Source: Cumulibacter soli (GTDB taxonomy: Bacteria; Actinomycetota; Actinomycetes; Mycobacteriales; Antricoccaceae). Taken from it: a stretch of 64,000 bases of DNA. Below are positions 17,919 to 31,669 of the stretch, in pieces. The position numbers and the translations under genes are program-made. The stretch spans positions 434,001 through 498,000 of the forward strand of contig NZ_SMSG01000003.1 in NCBI RefSeq assembly GCF_004382795.1. Reading direction: 5' to 3'. The notes under the pieces were generated by a model that saw nothing but the letters and a program-made list of their open reading frames with translations, had not been told where the DNA came from and did not search any database. Every line of letters begins with the position of its first letter. The stretch's first letter is position 1.

Positions 17919-18776
17919 CTAGATGCCGTCATCGCCGGGGCTATCACGACGTCGCAGGTAACGCTCGAAGTCCGCAGCGAGTTGTTCGGCTGCGTCCTCG
18001 TCGACGTGGTCCTCCTCGACGGCCAGTGCGTCGAGTTGCTCGCGGATCGACGGGTCTTGATCGACGAGCGTCCGCACAACGCTGATGGCTGCCGCCGCTT
18101 GCTGCTCAAGCGACTCCACACTGATCGGTTCCTCGAGTACGTCTTCCAAACGCCTCAGCAGCGCGACGGTTGCCGGCGTCCAGGTCGGCGCCGTCACGTA
18201 ATACGGCGTCCCGGCCCAAAAGGAAACCGTAGGGATGCCGACCCGGACGGCGGCGTCGTGCAGTACGCCGGTGATACCCGTCGGCCCTTCGTAGGAGGAC
18301 TGCGCGAGCCGGTACTGGGCGGCTGAGCGTGGGTCCCACGCGCTACCGGTCACCGGTACAGGACGTTCGTAATGCGTGTCCGTGCTCATCCCGCCGAGCA
18401 GCACGATCCGCTCGACCCCAAGATCGCGGGCGATCTCGAGAAACTCCTCGCAGAACGTCTTCCAACGCAGATTGGGTTCCGGCCCAGACAGCAGCACGAC
18501 ATCGCGACCAGAGACCGGCATCCGGGCGATGCTGACGCGGACCGTGCCCCACACGATGTGCCGGGAGACCCCGTTGACCAAGGCGACGTGCGGCCTGTTC
18601 ACCTGAAAGTCGTAATAGTCCTCGGGATCAATCGAGGTGTACGCCCGGGCGTCCCAGGTGAGTGCGAGGTGTTCGACGGTCGTCGTTGCGGCCTCGCCGG
18701 CGTCGTTCCATCCAGAAAACGCGCAGATCATCGTAGGGTCGACCAGGTCCGGCAGGTAGTCGTCTGAGGCCATCAT
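17919..18776 (-). CDS. PAC2 family protein
   Basis: The 285-residue protein belongs to the PAC2 (proteasome assembly chaperone 2-like) family, which is widespread in actinobacteria. Seen are MICAFSGWNDAGEAATTT at the start, VRVSIARMPVSGRDVVLLSGPEPN, and IVLLGGMSTDTHYERP. ATG at 18776 is chosen since TAGGCT (18783-18788) lies 6 nt before it; a GTG one codon earlier is possible. It is divergent from metH across a very short promoter region. Involvement in bacterial proteasome assembly is not established, although the proteasome genes are 8 kb away. Confidence 0.85.
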   Translation of the reverse strand: MMASDDYLPDLVDPTMICAFSGWNDAGEAATTTVEHLALTWDARAYTSIDPEDYYDFQVNRPHVALVNGVSRHIVWGTVRVSIARMPVSGRDVVLLSGPEPNLRWKTFCEEFLEIARDLGVERIVLLGGMSTDTHYERPVPVTGSAWDPRSAAQYRLAQSSYEGPTGITGVLHDAAVRVGIPTVSFWAGTPYYVTAPTWTPATVALLRRLEDVLEEPISVESLEQQAAAAISVVRTLVDQDPSIREQLDALAVEEDHVDEDAAEQLAADFERYLRRRDSPGDDGI

Positions 18777-18782
18777 CACCCC

Positions 18783-18820
18783 AGCCTACGGGCAGGGGCC
18801 GATCACGGCGGCCATAGACT
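18783..18820. promoter_or_regulatory. Back-to-back leaderless promoters, PAC2 and metH
   Basis: TAGGCT (18783-18788, minus strand) serves PAC2 and TAGACT (18815-18820, plus strand) serves metH, each 6 nt from its ATG. Only 26 nt separate the two -10 boxes, so the -35 region of one falls on the other's core promoter and the two polymerases probably exclude each other. Confidence 0.6.
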
Positions 18821-18826
18821 GAGTCC

Positions 18827-21800
18827 ATGATTTCCCCTACATCCTCCCGGTTAATTGCTGCGCTCGAATCTGGCACCCTCGTGGCCGATGGGGCGATGGG
18901 GACGATGTTGCAGGGATACGACCTGAGCCTGGAGGATTTCGACCAGCTAGAAGGCTGCAATGAAATCCTGAACGTCACCCGCCCGGACGTCGTTCGCGCT
19001 ATTCACGACGCTTATCTGGATGCCGGTGCGCAGGCCATCGAGACCAACACCTTCGGCGCCAATTACGCCAACCTCCTTGAATACGACATCCCCGAACGCA
19101 TCTACGAACTCGCGCTCACCGGCGCCCAACTGGCACGCGAACGCGCCGATCTCTCCTCCACCGAGGATGACCCTAGGTTCGTGCTCGGATCAATTGGCCC
19201 GGGCACGAAACTGCCGACGCTAGGGCATACGACGTTCGCTACGTTGCGCGATGCTTATCGTCAGCAGGTCGATGGTCTCATCGACGGGGGCGTGGACGCG
19301 TTGCTGATCGAGACCTGCCAGGACCTCCTGCAGGCCAAGAGTGCCGTGATCGGTGCCAAACGCGCGATGACGGCCAAGGGTCGCCATGTGCCGATCATCG
19401 TGCACGTCACCGTAGAGACGACCGGCACGATGCTGCTGGGCTCGGAGATCGGCGCCGCGCTCACGGCGCTCAGCGCGCTCGATATCGACCTGATCGGGTT
19501 GAACTGTGCCACTGGCCCGGACGAGATGAGCGAGCACCTTCGCTATCTCTCGACGTATTCACCGATTCCGATTTCGGTGATGCCGAACGCTGGTCTGCCC
19601 GTACTAGGAGCCAACGGCGCCGAGTACCCACTCGGGCCGGAGGACTTCAGCGCCGCGGTCGCCCGGTTCGTCGCTGATTACGGAGTCCGGTTCGTCGGCG
19701 GCTGCTGTGGCACGACACCTGAGCACGTGCGCGCATTACGCGCCGCTGTCGACGCCGTGCAGCCGGCGCAGCGCACGCCCGTGAGTGAGCCCGGGATCTC
19801 CTCGCTCTACCAGCACGTCCCGTACCGGCAGGATGCCGGTGTGCTGCTGGTGGGCGAGCGCACGAACACCAACGGCAGCAAGGCTTTCCGCGAAGCGCTC
19901 ATCGATGGCCGCATTGACGACTGCGTTGAAGTGGCCAAAGGCCTCGCGCGTGATGGTTCGCATGTCATCGATCTATGCGTTGACTACGTCGGGCGCGATG
20001 GTGCCACCGACATGAGCCGACTCGCAGAGCAATTTGCGACCGCCACGACGCTGCCCATCATGCTTGATTCCACCGAAGTACCCGTCCTTGAAGCCGGGCT
20101 GGAGCGACTCGGCGGGCGCTGCATCATCAACTCGGTCAACCTGGAGGACGGCGACGGCGAAAACTCCCGCTGGTCGCGGCTGCTGCCCATCGTTGTCGAG
20201 CACGGCGCGGCCGTCGTCGCACTGACTATCGACGAAGAAGGCCAGGCCCGCACGGCATCGGAAAAGGTCCGGATCGCCAGTCGGATGATCGACGAACTAC
20301 ATGACCGCTGGGGCCTGGCGTACCCCGACATCATCATCGACGCGCTCACGTTCACCGTCGCGACCGGTCAGGAAGAGTCTCGGCGCGATGCGCTGGAGAC
20401 CATCGAAGGTATCCGCCAGCTGAAAGAGAAGTACCCGACAATCAGTACGACGCTGGGTCTCTCGAACGTGTCGTTCGGGCTGAACCCCGCGGCGCGTCAG
20501 GTGCTGAACTCGGTGTTCCTGAACGAGTGTCAACAGGCCGGGCTGGACAGCGCGATCCTGCACGCGAGCAAGATTCTGCCAATGTCGAAGATTGACGATG
20601 AACAGAAGCAGGTCGCGCTCGACTTGATCTACGACCGTCGCCGTCCCGCCACCAATACCGAGTCGGCGTACGACCCGCTGACCCGACTGCTGGAGATCTT
20701 CGATGGGGTCAAGGTCGCCGGCAGCGCTGAATCCCGGGCAGAAGAACTGCGCGCATTGCCCCTCGATGAGCGTCTCAAGCGTCGGATCATCGACGGTGAA
20801 CGTGCCGGTCTCGAGGATGATCTCGACGAAGCAATGCAGTCAATACCGCCGCTGAAGATCATCAACGAACTGCTGTTGGACGGAATGAAAACCGTCGGCG
20901 AGTTGTTCGGCTCCGGCCAGATGCAGTTGCCGTTCGTATTGCAGTCGGCTGAGGTGATGAAGGCGGCCGTCGCCCACCTCGAGCCACACATGGAGAAGAC
21001 GGACGACGACGGCAAAGGGACGATCGTACTGGCCACGGTTAAGGGCGATGTCCATGACATCGGTAAGAACCTCGTCGACATCATTCTGAGCAATAACGGC
21101 TATTCCGTGGTCAACCTGGGCATCAAGCAGCCGGTCAACGCAATCATCGACGCAGCGGTGGAGCACAACGCCGACGTGATCGGGATGTCTGGGCTCCTGG
21201 TCAAGTCGACCGTAGTCATGAAGGAGAACCTGCAGGAACTCAACTCTCGTGGGCTGTCGGACCGGTTCCCGGTGGTGCTCGGCGGCGCAGCGCTGACTCG
21301 CGCATACGTCGAGGACGATTTGGACGACATTTACCAGTCGGACGTGTACTACGCACGCGATGCCTTCGAAGGCCTGCGGGTGATGGACGACATCAAGGCC
21401 GCGAGCCGCGGGGAGGTAACCGTGGCCGAGTCGGAGGAGCGCGCGCGCAAGAAGGCAGAACGTAAAGAGCGGCGGGCTCGCTCGCTGCGTATCGCGGAGG
21501 AACGCAAGGCCAAAGAGGGCCCGCTGGTGATTCCCGCTCGTTCGGACGTCGCCGATGACAATCCCGTACCGACCGCCCCGTTCTACGGATCCCGCGTGAT
21601 CAAGGGGATCCCGCTGGCCGACTACGCCGGCATGCTCGACGAACGGGCCACGTTCATGGGGCAGTGGGGCCTACGTGGCACCCGCGACGGAGTGTCCTTC
21701 GAGCAGTTGGTGGAGACCGAGGGTCGTCCGCGGTTGCGGCAATGGCTGGATCGGATTCACACTGAGGCGCTCTCAGAGGCCGCAGTCGTGTACGGATACT

Positions 21801-22381
21801 TCCCGTGTGTATCTGAAGGAGACGACGTCATCGTGCTGAACGAGGATGGCTCGGACCGGGTGCGGTTCACCTTCCCTCGCCAGCAGCGCGATCGGCACTT
21901 ATGTCTGGCGGACTTCTTCCGAAGCCGCAAGCAGGCAGACGCCGAAGGGCGTCCGGACGTGATCGCGTTCGACATCGTCACGATGGGCAACAAGATCTCA
22001 GACGCGACGGCCAAGTTGTTCGCGGACAATTCGTATCGCGAGTACATGGAGTTGCACGGACTGTCCGTGCAACTCACCGAGTCGCTGGCTGAGTACTGGC
22101 ACAAGCGGATCCGTTCCGAACTCACGTTCGATGACGGTCGCGCGGCGTCCGCGGAGGATCCGGAGAGCCTGGACGACTACTTCAAGCTCGGCTACCGCGG
22201 TGCGCGGTTCGCATTCGGCTACCCGGCCTGCCCGGATCTGGAGGAGCAGACCAAACTCGTCGAGTTGTTGGACCCGTCTCGAATCGGCGTTGAACTCAGT
22301 GATGGCTTCCAGTTGCATCCGGAGCAGTCGACGTCAGCACTCGTCTGCCATCACCCCGAAGCGAAGTACTTCGCCACCTAA
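18827..22381 (+). CDS. metH: Cobalamin-dependent methionine synthase
   Basis: MetH transfers a methyl group from methyltetrahydrofolate to homocysteine through cobalamin. The 1184-residue protein has four modules in order: the homocysteine domain with zinc cysteines in GLNCATGP and GGCCGTTP; the pterin domain (GERTNTNGSKAFR, with LDSTEVPVLEAGL); the B12 domain with the cobalt-ligand His743 in DVHDIGKNL; and the C-terminal AdoMet-reactivation domain. The length is normal. A charged Lys/Arg/Glu linker near residues 865-905 separates the last two modules. ATG is supported by a -10 box six nt upstream (leaderless). No cobalamin riboswitch is possible in such a short leader. Confidence 0.97.
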   Translation: MISPTSSRLIAALESGTLVADGAMGTMLQGYDLSLEDFDQLEGCNEILNVTRPDVVRAIHDAYLDAGAQAIETNTFGANYANLLEYDIPERIYELALTGAQLARERADLSSTEDDPRFVLGSIGPGTKLPTLGHTTFATLRDAYRQQVDGLIDGGVDALLIETCQDLLQAKSAVIGAKRAMTAKGRHVPIIVHVTVETTGTMLLGSEIGAALTALSALDIDLIGLNCATGPDEMSEHLRYLSTYSPIPISVMPNAGLPVLGANGAEYPLGPEDFSAAVARFVADYGVRFVGGCCGTTPEHVRALRAAVDAVQPAQRTPVSEPGISSLYQHVPYRQDAGVLLVGERTNTNGSKAFREALIDGRIDDCVEVAKGLARDGSHVIDLCVDYVGRDGATDMSRLAEQFATATTLPIMLDSTEVPVLEAGLERLGGRCIINSVNLEDGDGENSRWSRLLPIVVEHGAAVVALTIDEEGQARTASEKVRIASRMIDELHDRWGLAYPDIIIDALTFTVATGQEESRRDALETIEGIRQLKEKYPTISTTLGLSNVSFGLNPAARQVLNSVFLNECQQAGLDSAILHASKILPMSKIDDEQKQVALDLIYDRRRPATNTESAYDPLTRLLEIFDGVKVAGSAESRAEELRALPLDERLKRRIIDGERAGLEDDLDEAMQSIPPLKIINELLLDGMKTVGELFGSGQMQLPFVLQSAEVMKAAVAHLEPHMEKTDDDGKGTIVLATVKGDVHDIGKNLVDIILSNNGYSVVNLGIKQPVNAIIDAAVEHNADVIGMSGLLVKSTVVMKENLQELNSRGLSDRFPVVLGGAALTRAYVEDDLDDIYQSDVYYARDAFEGLRVMDDIKAASRGEVTVAESEERARKKAERKERRARSLRIAEERKAKEGPLVIPARSDVADDNPVPTAPFYGSRVIKGIPLADYAGMLDERATFMGQWGLRGTRDGVSFEQLVETEGRPRLRQWLDRIHTEALSEAAVVYGYFPCVSEGDDVIVLNEDGSDRVRFTFPRQQRDRHLCLADFFRSRKQADAEGRPDVIAFDIVTMGNKISDATAKLFADNSYREYMELHGLSVQLTESLAEYWHKRIRSELTFDDGRAASAEDPESLDDYFKLGYRGARFAFGYPACPDLEEQTKLVELLDPSRIGVELSDGFQLHPEQSTSALVCHHPEAKYFAT

Positions 22382-22424
22382 TCACCAGACCCACTGGCCG
22401 CTCACCGGCCCTATCGTCGGCTGA

Positions 22425-23294
22425 CTAGTCGGTGGGTCGCTCAGCCCGCCGGTCGATCGTGTAGCTGAGCGCGTGCTCCTCGGGGAAGGGCGGCGGTGTG
22501 CCGCCCTTCGCCGGGCACAGCGCATGGTGATCGCACCAGTCGCACAGCCTGCTGGGGTTAGGGCGGAAGTCCTGTGTCTCGATCGCCTTCTCGATCGCGG
22601 CCCAAAGCGCGCGTAGTTGTCGCTCCAGCCGTTCCAACTCGACCTGGTCGGGGGAGTAGGTGAGTTCGTCGCGGTCCGCCAGGTACATCAGTTTCAGCTG
22701 CGCTGGAATGGCGCCCGTGGTGCGCCACAACACGAGCGCGTAGAACTTCATCTGAAACAGGGCCTTCGCCTCGAACATCTCGCGCGGCGCTGCGCCGGTC
22801 TTGTAGTCGACTACGCGCACCTGGCCGTCCGGAGCGATATCCATGCGATCGACATATCCACGCAGGAGCAAGCCGTCATCGAGGACCGTCTGCACGAGCA
22901 TTTCGCGCTCGGACGGGTCGAAGCGTCGCGGGTCCTCCAGCGCGAAATACTTCTTGACCAACGTTCGCGCCGTGCCCAGCCAGGTCGCGAGCTCTTTGCC
23001 TTGGTCGTCGCCAAACAACTCGCCGAGAACGGGTTCTTCGGTGAGCAGTTCAGACCATGCAGGCTCTACCATGCTCTGCGCCTGCTCGGGTGTGCGCTCG
23101 GCTCGCGGCAGCTCAAACAATTTCTCGAGGACCGCATGAACAACCGTGCCCCGGGCCGCGGCCGGAGACGGTTTCTCCGGGAGCCGGTCGACGCTGCGAA
23201 AGCGATACAACAACGGGCACGTCTTGAAGTCGGCCGCGCGGGACGGCGACAGCGAACCGGTTATCGGCATCTCAAGTAGCTCTTCGTCTGGCAC
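22425..23294 (-). CDS. RecB-family PD-(D/E)XK nuclease with Fe-S motif
   Basis: A ~290-residue single-domain exonuclease related to the RecB/AddB C-terminal nuclease. Seen are SLSPSRAADFKTCPLLYRFR (first cluster Cys), RGTVVHAVLEKLFEL, and the catalytic D...DYKTG in MDIAPDGQVRVVDYKTG. CDWCDHHALCP at the C-terminus supplies three more cysteines for a 4Fe-4S cluster. It matches the M. tuberculosis Rv2119 position. GTG at 23294 is preferred because TACTCT lies 7 nt upstream; a GTG at 23324 is in frame. Probably a DNA repair nuclease. Confidence 0.86.
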   Translation of the reverse strand: MPDEELLEMPITGSLSPSRAADFKTCPLLYRFRSVDRLPEKPSPAAARGTVVHAVLEKLFELPRAERTPEQAQSMVEPAWSELLTEEPVLGELFGDDQGKELATWLGTARTLVKKYFALEDPRRFDPSEREMLVQTVLDDGLLLRGYVDRMDIAPDGQVRVVDYKTGAAPREMFEAKALFQMKFYALVLWRTTGAIPAQLKLMYLADRDELTYSPDQVELERLERQLRALWAAIEKAIETQDFRPNPSRLCDWCDHHALCPAKGGTPPPFPEEHALSYTIDRRAERPTD

Positions 23295-23301
23295 GTTTCC
23301 C

Positions 23302-23345
23302 AGAGTAGGTGAGCGTGCCGACACATTTCGTGAGCCGCCTACGAT
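23302..23345. promoter_or_regulatory. Divergent leaderless promoters, nuclease and site-2 protease
   Basis: TACTCT (23302-23307, minus strand) is 7 nt from the nuclease GTG, and TACGAT (23340-23345, plus strand) is 6 nt from the protease GTG. Both genes thus appear to start at the first transcribed base. Confidence 0.5.
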
Positions 23346-23351
23346 GGTGAC

Positions 23352-26404
<3,053 letters not shown>

Positions 26405-26524
26405 GCCATTTACCGTAGGCGCAAGACGGCGAAAGTTCGGGAGCCACTCCGCGGCGATTCGTAGACATTCCCGTGCCGCGCGGGAGGCCTTCGGGAAGTG
26501 TCCATGCGCTATAGAGTGGGACAG

Positions 26525-28306
26525 ATGAGCGAGTCGACGCAGCCCAGCGAACCGGGTCGGGAACGACCGGCTAGCGAAGTCCGCCTCCTGCAGCAGGAGA
26601 TCGACCGGCTCCGAGCGAAGGTTGCCTCGGGCCCGGCCTCATCGCGGTTGGTCTCCGAGCGATTGGTCGAGTCTCAACAGCGAGCGCAGGCTCTCGCCGA
26701 CCGCAACGACAAGCTGGTGACCACGCTGCGCGACGCAAAAGAGCAACTCGCGCACCTGCGGGAGGAAATCGACCGACTTGCCGCACCCCCGAATGGCTTC
26801 GCGGTCTACCTGCGTTCGGTAGACGAGGCAACGGTCGACATTCTTAGTGCCGGCCGTAAGTTGCGCGTCGGTATCTCCCCGGAGATCGCCGCGACATCGC
26901 TACGCCGCGGCTGCGAAGTGATCTTGAACGAAGCGATGAACGTCGTCGATGTGGTCGGTTACGAGCGCACCGGTGAATTGGTGGCGATCAAAGAGTTGCT
27001 CACCGACGAACACGACGCTCCGGAGCGCGCCCTAGTCGCTACCCACACGGATGAGCAGCGAGTCTGCTACCTGTCCGACGCCCTGCGTGAGGCGACGGTC
27101 GCGATCGGCGACAGCGTGCTGATGGACAGCAAATCCGGCTACGTGTACGAGCGCATTCCGAAGAGCGACGTGGAGGATCTCGTCCTTGAGGAGGTCCCGG
27201 ACATTTCGTACGGCGATATCGGCGGTCTGCAGGGCCAGATCGAGTTGATCCAGGACGCGGTGGAGATGCCGTTCCTGCATGCCGACCTGTTCGCCGAACA
27301 CAACCTGCGTCCGCCCAAGGGCGTGTTGCTGTACGGACCCCCCGGATGCGGCAAGACCTTGATTGCCAAAGCCGTCGCGAACTCACTGGCCAAGCAGATC
27401 CACGCCGGTCAGGTCGCGGCCGGTGCCGTGCCGGACAACGACAAGGCTGCACGCTCGTACTTCTTGAACATCAAGGGCCCCGAGCTGCTGAACAAGTTTG
27501 TTGGCGAGACCGAGCGGCACATCCGGATGATCTTTAGCCGCGCGCGGGAGAAGGCGGATCAAGGAACGCCCGTCATCGTGTTCTTCGACGAGATGGAGTC
27601 CATATTCCGCACTCGCGGTACCGGCATTAGTTCGGACGTCGAGACGACGATCGTCCCGCAACTTCTGGCCGAGATCGACGGAGTCGAAGGGCTGGAAAAC
27701 GTCATCGTGATCGGCGCGTCCAACCGCGAAGACATGATCGATCCGGCCATTCTTCGACCCGGTCGTCTCGACGTGAAGATCAAGATCGAGCGCCCGGATG
27801 CCGAGGCCGCTGCCGACATCTTCTCCAAGTACCTGACCGCCGATCTCCCGGTCAACGACGATGATCTGGCTGAGAACGGCGGCGATCGCACCGCAACGAT
27901 CGAGGCGATGATCCAGTCGGTGGTGGAGCGGATGTACGCCGAGACCGAGGAGAATCAGTTCCTCGAGGTGACCTACGCCAACGGCGAGAAGCAAATCATG
28001 TACTTCAAGGACTTCAACTCGGGGGCGATGATTCAGAACATCGTCGACCGCGCCAAGAAACTAGCGATCAAGGACTTCTTGACGACTGGCTCCCGCGGGT
28101 TGAGAGTCAGCCATTTGATGTCGGCGGTGGTCGATGAGTTCGCCGAGAACGAGGACCTGCCGAACACCACGAACCCGGACGATTGGGCGCGAATCTCCGG
28201 AAAGAAGGGCGAGCGGATCGTGTACATCCGCACGTTGATTTCGAAGAAGTCCAAGAACCCGGGCGAGGCAATTGAGACGATGCACGGGACGGGGCAGTAC
28301 CTCTGA
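26525..28306 (+). CDS. arc: Proteasome-activating AAA ATPase ARC/Mpa
   Basis: ARC binds pupylated substrates, unfolds them and feeds them to the 20S core. The 593-residue protein has an N-terminal coiled coil (about 17-85), two OB-type domains (about 90-235), and one AAA module with Walker A GPPGCGKT, Walker B VIVFFDEM and the arginine-finger region FRTRGTG. The C-terminus GQYL is the tail that docks in PrcA pockets and opens the gate. ATG at 26525 is preferred over an in-frame ATG at 26498, since TATAGA lies just upstream of it. Its stop overlaps the dop start (TGATG). Confidence 0.97.
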   Translation: MSESTQPSEPGRERPASEVRLLQQEIDRLRAKVASGPASSRLVSERLVESQQRAQALADRNDKLVTTLRDAKEQLAHLREEIDRLAAPPNGFAVYLRSVDEATVDILSAGRKLRVGISPEIAATSLRRGCEVILNEAMNVVDVVGYERTGELVAIKELLTDEHDAPERALVATHTDEQRVCYLSDALREATVAIGDSVLMDSKSGYVYERIPKSDVEDLVLEEVPDISYGDIGGLQGQIELIQDAVEMPFLHADLFAEHNLRPPKGVLLYGPPGCGKTLIAKAVANSLAKQIHAGQVAAGAVPDNDKAARSYFLNIKGPELLNKFVGETERHIRMIFSRAREKADQGTPVIVFFDEMESIFRTRGTGISSDVETTIVPQLLAEIDGVEGLENVIVIGASNREDMIDPAILRPGRLDVKIKIERPDAEAAADIFSKYLTADLPVNDDDLAENGGDRTATIEAMIQSVVERMYAETEENQFLEVTYANGEKQIMYFKDFNSGAMIQNIVDRAKKLAIKDFLTTGSRGLRVSHLMSAVVDEFAENEDLPNTTNPDDWARISGKKGERIVYIRTLISKKSKNPGEAIETMHGTGQYL

Positions 28307-29811
28307 TGACTGTTCGTCGAGTCCTCGGCACGGAGGTCGAATACGGCATCAGCGTGCCTGGCGATCCCACGGCGAACCCGATGCTGCTGTCGGCGCAGTT
28401 GGTCGACGCGTACGCCGCAACCGATACGCCGCGGCGCAAACCGGCGTGGGATTTCGTGCACGAAGATCCGCTCGCGGACGCACGCGGGTACCGGGTTGGA
28501 TCACGCGACGCGCTCGATCACAACGGCACGGACGTCGACGACGATCCATATCTGGCCAACGTCGTACTGACCAACGGCGCGAGGTTCTATGTCGATCACG
28601 CGCACCCGGAGTATTCCGCACCGGAAGTCACCAACCCACGCGATGCCGTGCTCTGGGACAAGGCCGGCGAACGGATAATGGACGAGGCAGCGCGGCGGCT
28701 CGCATCCGTTCCAGGCAACCCACAGATCGCCCTCTACAAGAACAACACTGACAACAAAGGGGCGTCGTACGGGACACACGAGAATTACCTGGTGCGACGC
28801 TCAACCCCGTTTGAGGACCTGGTCCAGTGTCTGACGCCGTTCTTCGTGACCCGACAAATCTTTTGTGGAGCCGGCCGGGTCGGCATTGGGCAGGACGGCA
28901 TGCGACCCGGTTTCCAGTTGTCGCAACGCGCTGATTTCTTCGAGGCCGAGGTTGGCCTGGAAACGACCCTCAAACGCCCGATCATCAACACGAGAGACGA
29001 GCCGCACGCGACCGCATCGAAGTACCGGCGACTCCATGTGATCGTAGGCGATGCGAATCTTGCCGAGACCTCAACATTCCTGAAGGTCGGGACGACAGCG
29101 CTGGTGCTCGCGATGATCGAGCACGGCGTGGCACCGAAGGGCCTGACTCTGGACGATCCGGTGCCGGCGATTCATCAGACCAGCCACGATTGGCAGCTCG
29201 AGGGCAAACTGGAGCTGGCTGACGGCCGCCGGATGACCGCGTTACAGATCCAACGCGAGTATCTCGACGCCGCCCGGTCATTCATGAGCGAGGACCTCGA
29301 CGAGGACAGCGCACAAGTGTTGCGCGAGTGGGCAGAGGTGCTCGACGCGCTTGAGGACGACCCGATGCGGCTGGCCGATCGCCTCGATTGGGTGGCGAAA
29401 CTCCGTCTATTGGAGGCGTACCGGGGGCGCGACGCACTCGGCTGGGCGAGTCCGCAGGTGGCGTTGGTCGATCTGCAGTATGCAAATGTTCGGCTCGATA
29501 AGGGTCTGTACAACCGCCTGGTACACCGCGGAGCGATGCGCACGATGGTGACGGCCGACGAGGTCAACGCGGCGATGTCGAGCCCGCCACCGGATACCCG
29601 CGCGTTCTTCCGCGGCGAATGCATTCGCCGGTTTGGTCTATCGGTCGCGGCGGCTTCCTGGGACAGTCTGGTGCTCGATGTCGGACGTCCGGGTTATGTT
29701 CGCGTCCCGATGATGGAACCACTTCGAGGTACCCGCGCACACGTGCAGGAACTTCTGGAAACATCGAATACCGCAGCCGAGTTGGTTGACCGACTCGCAC
29801 AGACCCCGTAG
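28306..29811 (+). CDS. dop: Deamidase of Pup / depupylase
   Basis: Dop converts the C-terminal Gln of Pup to Glu and also removes Pup from tagged proteins. The 501-residue protein is a carboxylate-amine ligase homologue that starts [12 protein letters not shown] and has the presumed catalytic Asp97 in [10 protein letters not shown]. The Dop-specific loop, including [11 protein letters not shown] near residues 55-65, separates it from PafA. It overlaps arc by one base and precedes pup by 20 nt, the standard order. Pup here ends in GGQ, so Dop's deamidation step is needed. Confidence 0.96.
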   Translation: MTVRRVLGTEVEYGISVPGDPTANPMLLSAQLVDAYAATDTPRRKPAWDFVHEDPLADARGYRVGSRDALDHNGTDVDDDPYLANVVLTNGARFYVDHAHPEYSAPEVTNPRDAVLWDKAGERIMDEAARRLASVPGNPQIALYKNNTDNKGASYGTHENYLVRRSTPFEDLVQCLTPFFVTRQIFCGAGRVGIGQDGMRPGFQLSQRADFFEAEVGLETTLKRPIINTRDEPHATASKYRRLHVIVGDANLAETSTFLKVGTTALVLAMIEHGVAPKGLTLDDPVPAIHQTSHDWQLEGKLELADGRRMTALQIQREYLDAARSFMSEDLDEDSAQVLREWAEVLDALEDDPMRLADRLDWVAKLRLLEAYRGRDALGWASPQVALVDLQYANVRLDKGLYNRLVHRGAMRTMVTADEVNAAMSSPPPDTRAFFRGECIRRFGLSVAAASWDSLVLDVGRPGYVRVPMMEPLRGTRAHVQELLETSNTAAELVDRLAQTP

Positions 29812-29831
29812 GCCGAGACGAAGGAGTAGCC

Positions 29832-30035
29832 ATGGCACAGGAGAACACCGAGCGCCAACGTCCTGCCGGTGACGAGGCCGAGGACGATGCCGCGGCCACG
29901 CCCGCCGCGGGCGCCGCACAGGTGCACAAGGAAATGAATGATGATCTGGACTCGATCCTCGACGAGATCGACGGCGTTCTTGAGTCGAACGCCGAAGAGT
30001 TCGTGAAGCAGTTCGTACAGAAGGGCGGCCAGTAG
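29832..30035 (+). CDS. pup: Prokaryotic ubiquitin-like protein Pup
   Basis: A 67-residue, mostly disordered modifier joined to lysines of target proteins. The central part HKEMNDDLDSILDEIDGVLE forms the helix that coils with ARC, and the tail FVQKGGQ carries the terminal Gln that Dop deamidates. AAGGAG lies close before the ATG. It is followed after 3 nt by prcB. Confidence 0.97.
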   Translation: MAQENTERQRPAGDEAEDDAAATPAAGAAQVHKEMNDDLDSILDEIDGVLESNAEEFVKQFVQKGGQ

Positions 30036-30038
30036 TCC

Positions 30039-30920
30039 GTGGCTAACGAACAACGCTCCGGCGGGCTTCCCGCCGTCTACCTCAACGACGGCGGCTCGTC
30101 ATTCACCGATTTCCTCGGTCGCGCTGCACCGGATCTGCTACCCGGTCGCCGGCCGCTCCCACCGGGGGTGACTAACTCGCCGGAGGTTCGCCACGGCACC
30201 ACGATCGTCGCGGCTACCTTCGATGGCGGGGTGGTGATCGGCGGCGACCGCCGTGCGACGATGGGCAACCTGATCGCACAGCGCGATATCGAGAAGGTGT
30301 ACGCCGCCGATGCGCACAGCGCTATCGGAATCGCCGGCACGGCCGGTATCGCGTTGGACATGGTCCGGTTGTTCCAGATCGAACTGGAGCACTACGAGAA
30401 GATCGAAGGCGCCACGCTGTCGCTGGACGGCAAGGCCAATCGACTATCCGCGATGCTCAAGGGCAATCTATCGATCGCATTACAAGGTCTGGCTGTCGTG
30501 CCGTTGTTCGTCGGGTACGACGAGGACCCCGACGCCTCCAGCGCCGGGCGGATTTTCAGTTTCGACGTGACTGGCGGATGCTACGAGGAGCAACTCTTCC
30601 ACGCGATCGGCTCGGGCTCGATGTTCGCCAAGAGCGCGCTGAAGAAACTCTGGTCTCGTGATCTGGACGAGGCCGGGGTGGTACGCGCGCTGGTCGAATC
30701 GCTATACGACGCGGCGGATGACGACACCGCGACCGGGGGACCAGATCTCACCCGCGGGCTGTTCCCGATCTGTTTCGTCGTCACTGCCGACGGCGTACGC
30801 CGCGTCGGCGATGCGGAGATCGAGACGATCTGCGACGAGATCCTCGACGCTCGCACTGACCGGCTGCGCCGCGAGCGGTCCGCAGCTAGCCAGCACACGC
30901 CTCAAGGTTCGGGACGGTAG
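30039..30920 (+). CDS. prcB: 20S proteasome beta subunit
   Basis: PrcB is the catalytic subunit. The 293-residue precursor has a 53-residue propeptide that is removed before Thr54 ([11 protein letters not shown]), exposing the N-terminal nucleophile. Following residues [15 protein letters not shown] contain the conserved Asp and Arg, and the Lys is in RDIEKVYA. The start is GTG. It is packed between pup and prcA, with 2 nt before prcA, so the subunits are made together. Confidence 0.97.
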   Translation: MANEQRSGGLPAVYLNDGGSSFTDFLGRAAPDLLPGRRPLPPGVTNSPEVRHGTTIVAATFDGGVVIGGDRRATMGNLIAQRDIEKVYAADAHSAIGIAGTAGIALDMVRLFQIELEHYEKIEGATLSLDGKANRLSAMLKGNLSIALQGLAVVPLFVGYDEDPDASSAGRIFSFDVTGGCYEEQLFHAIGSGSMFAKSALKKLWSRDLDEAGVVRALVESLYDAADDDTATGGPDLTRGLFPICFVVTADGVRRVGDAEIETICDEILDARTDRLRRERSAASQHTPQGSGR

Positions 30921-30922
30921 CC

Positions 30923-31669
30923 ATGTCGATGCCCATGTACGCGTCCGCCGAACAGGTGATGCGGGACAAGACCGATTACGCCCGCAAAGGCATCGCCCGA
31001 GGGCGCTCGGTCATCGTGATGTCCTGCGAGGAAGGCGTTCTACTGATCGCCGAGAACCCGTCGAGCACCCTGCACAAGGTGGGTGAGGTGTACGACCGCA
31101 TCGGCTTCGCCGCGGTCGGTCGTTACAACGAATTCGAGAACCTGCGGCAGGCCGGCATCCGGTATGCCGATACACGCGGGTTTTCCTACGATCGCCGGGA
31201 CGTCACCGGACGCGGGCTGGCGAACGCCTATGCACAAACCCTCGGCACGATCTTCAGCGAGGCGCTCAAGCCGTACGAGGTTGAAATCTGCGTCGCCGAG
31301 GTCGGCGCGGATATCGCCACCGACCAGCTGTACCGGCTGACGTTCGACGGGTCGGTGGTCGACGAGCCCGGCTTCGTCGCGATGGGCGGCCAGTCGGACG
31401 CCGTGACTGCATCCGTACGCGAGGGGTACGCCGAGGCGATGCCGATCGGCGACGCGATTCGTCTGGCCGTGCACGCATTAGCCAACTCGGCTCCCGATGG
31501 GCAGGTTCGTGAGGTGCCCTCGCGCAACCTCGAGGCCGCTGTGCTGGAGCGGGGCAAGGTCGGGCGTTCGTTCCGCCGGTTCAGCGCGGAGTACCTGGAC
31601 GATCTGCTCGGCAACGGTAAAAGTGACGCTCCGGAGCCGGGTGGGTCGGCAGCTGAGCCGAGCGAATGA
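30923..31669 (+). CDS. prcA: 20S proteasome alpha subunit
   Basis: PrcA builds the outer rings that gate the chamber and bind the ARC tail. The 248-residue protein has the alpha-type N-terminus ([23 protein letters not shown]) and lacks the catalytic Thr. [17 protein letters not shown] and [17 protein letters not shown] are typical. The C-terminal ~25 residues are Gly/Ser/Glu-rich. Its stop overlaps the pafA ATG (ATGA). Confidence 0.96.
   Translation: MSMPMYASAEQVMRDKTDYARKGIARGRSVIVMSCEEGVLLIAENPSSTLHKVGEVYDRIGFAAVGRYNEFENLRQAGIRYADTRGFSYDRRDVTGRGLANAYAQTLGTIFSEALKPYEVEICVAEVGADIATDQLYRLTFDGSVVDEPGFVAMGGQSDAVTASVREGYAEAMPIGDAIRLAVHALANSAPDGQVREVPSRNLEAAVLERGKVGRSFRRFSAEYLDDLLGNGKSDAPEPGGSAAEPSE

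Noticed and set aside
18781-18826. Cobalamin riboswitch before metH
   Set aside because: The intergenic space is 50 bp and the mRNA appears leaderless; there is no room for the aptamer.
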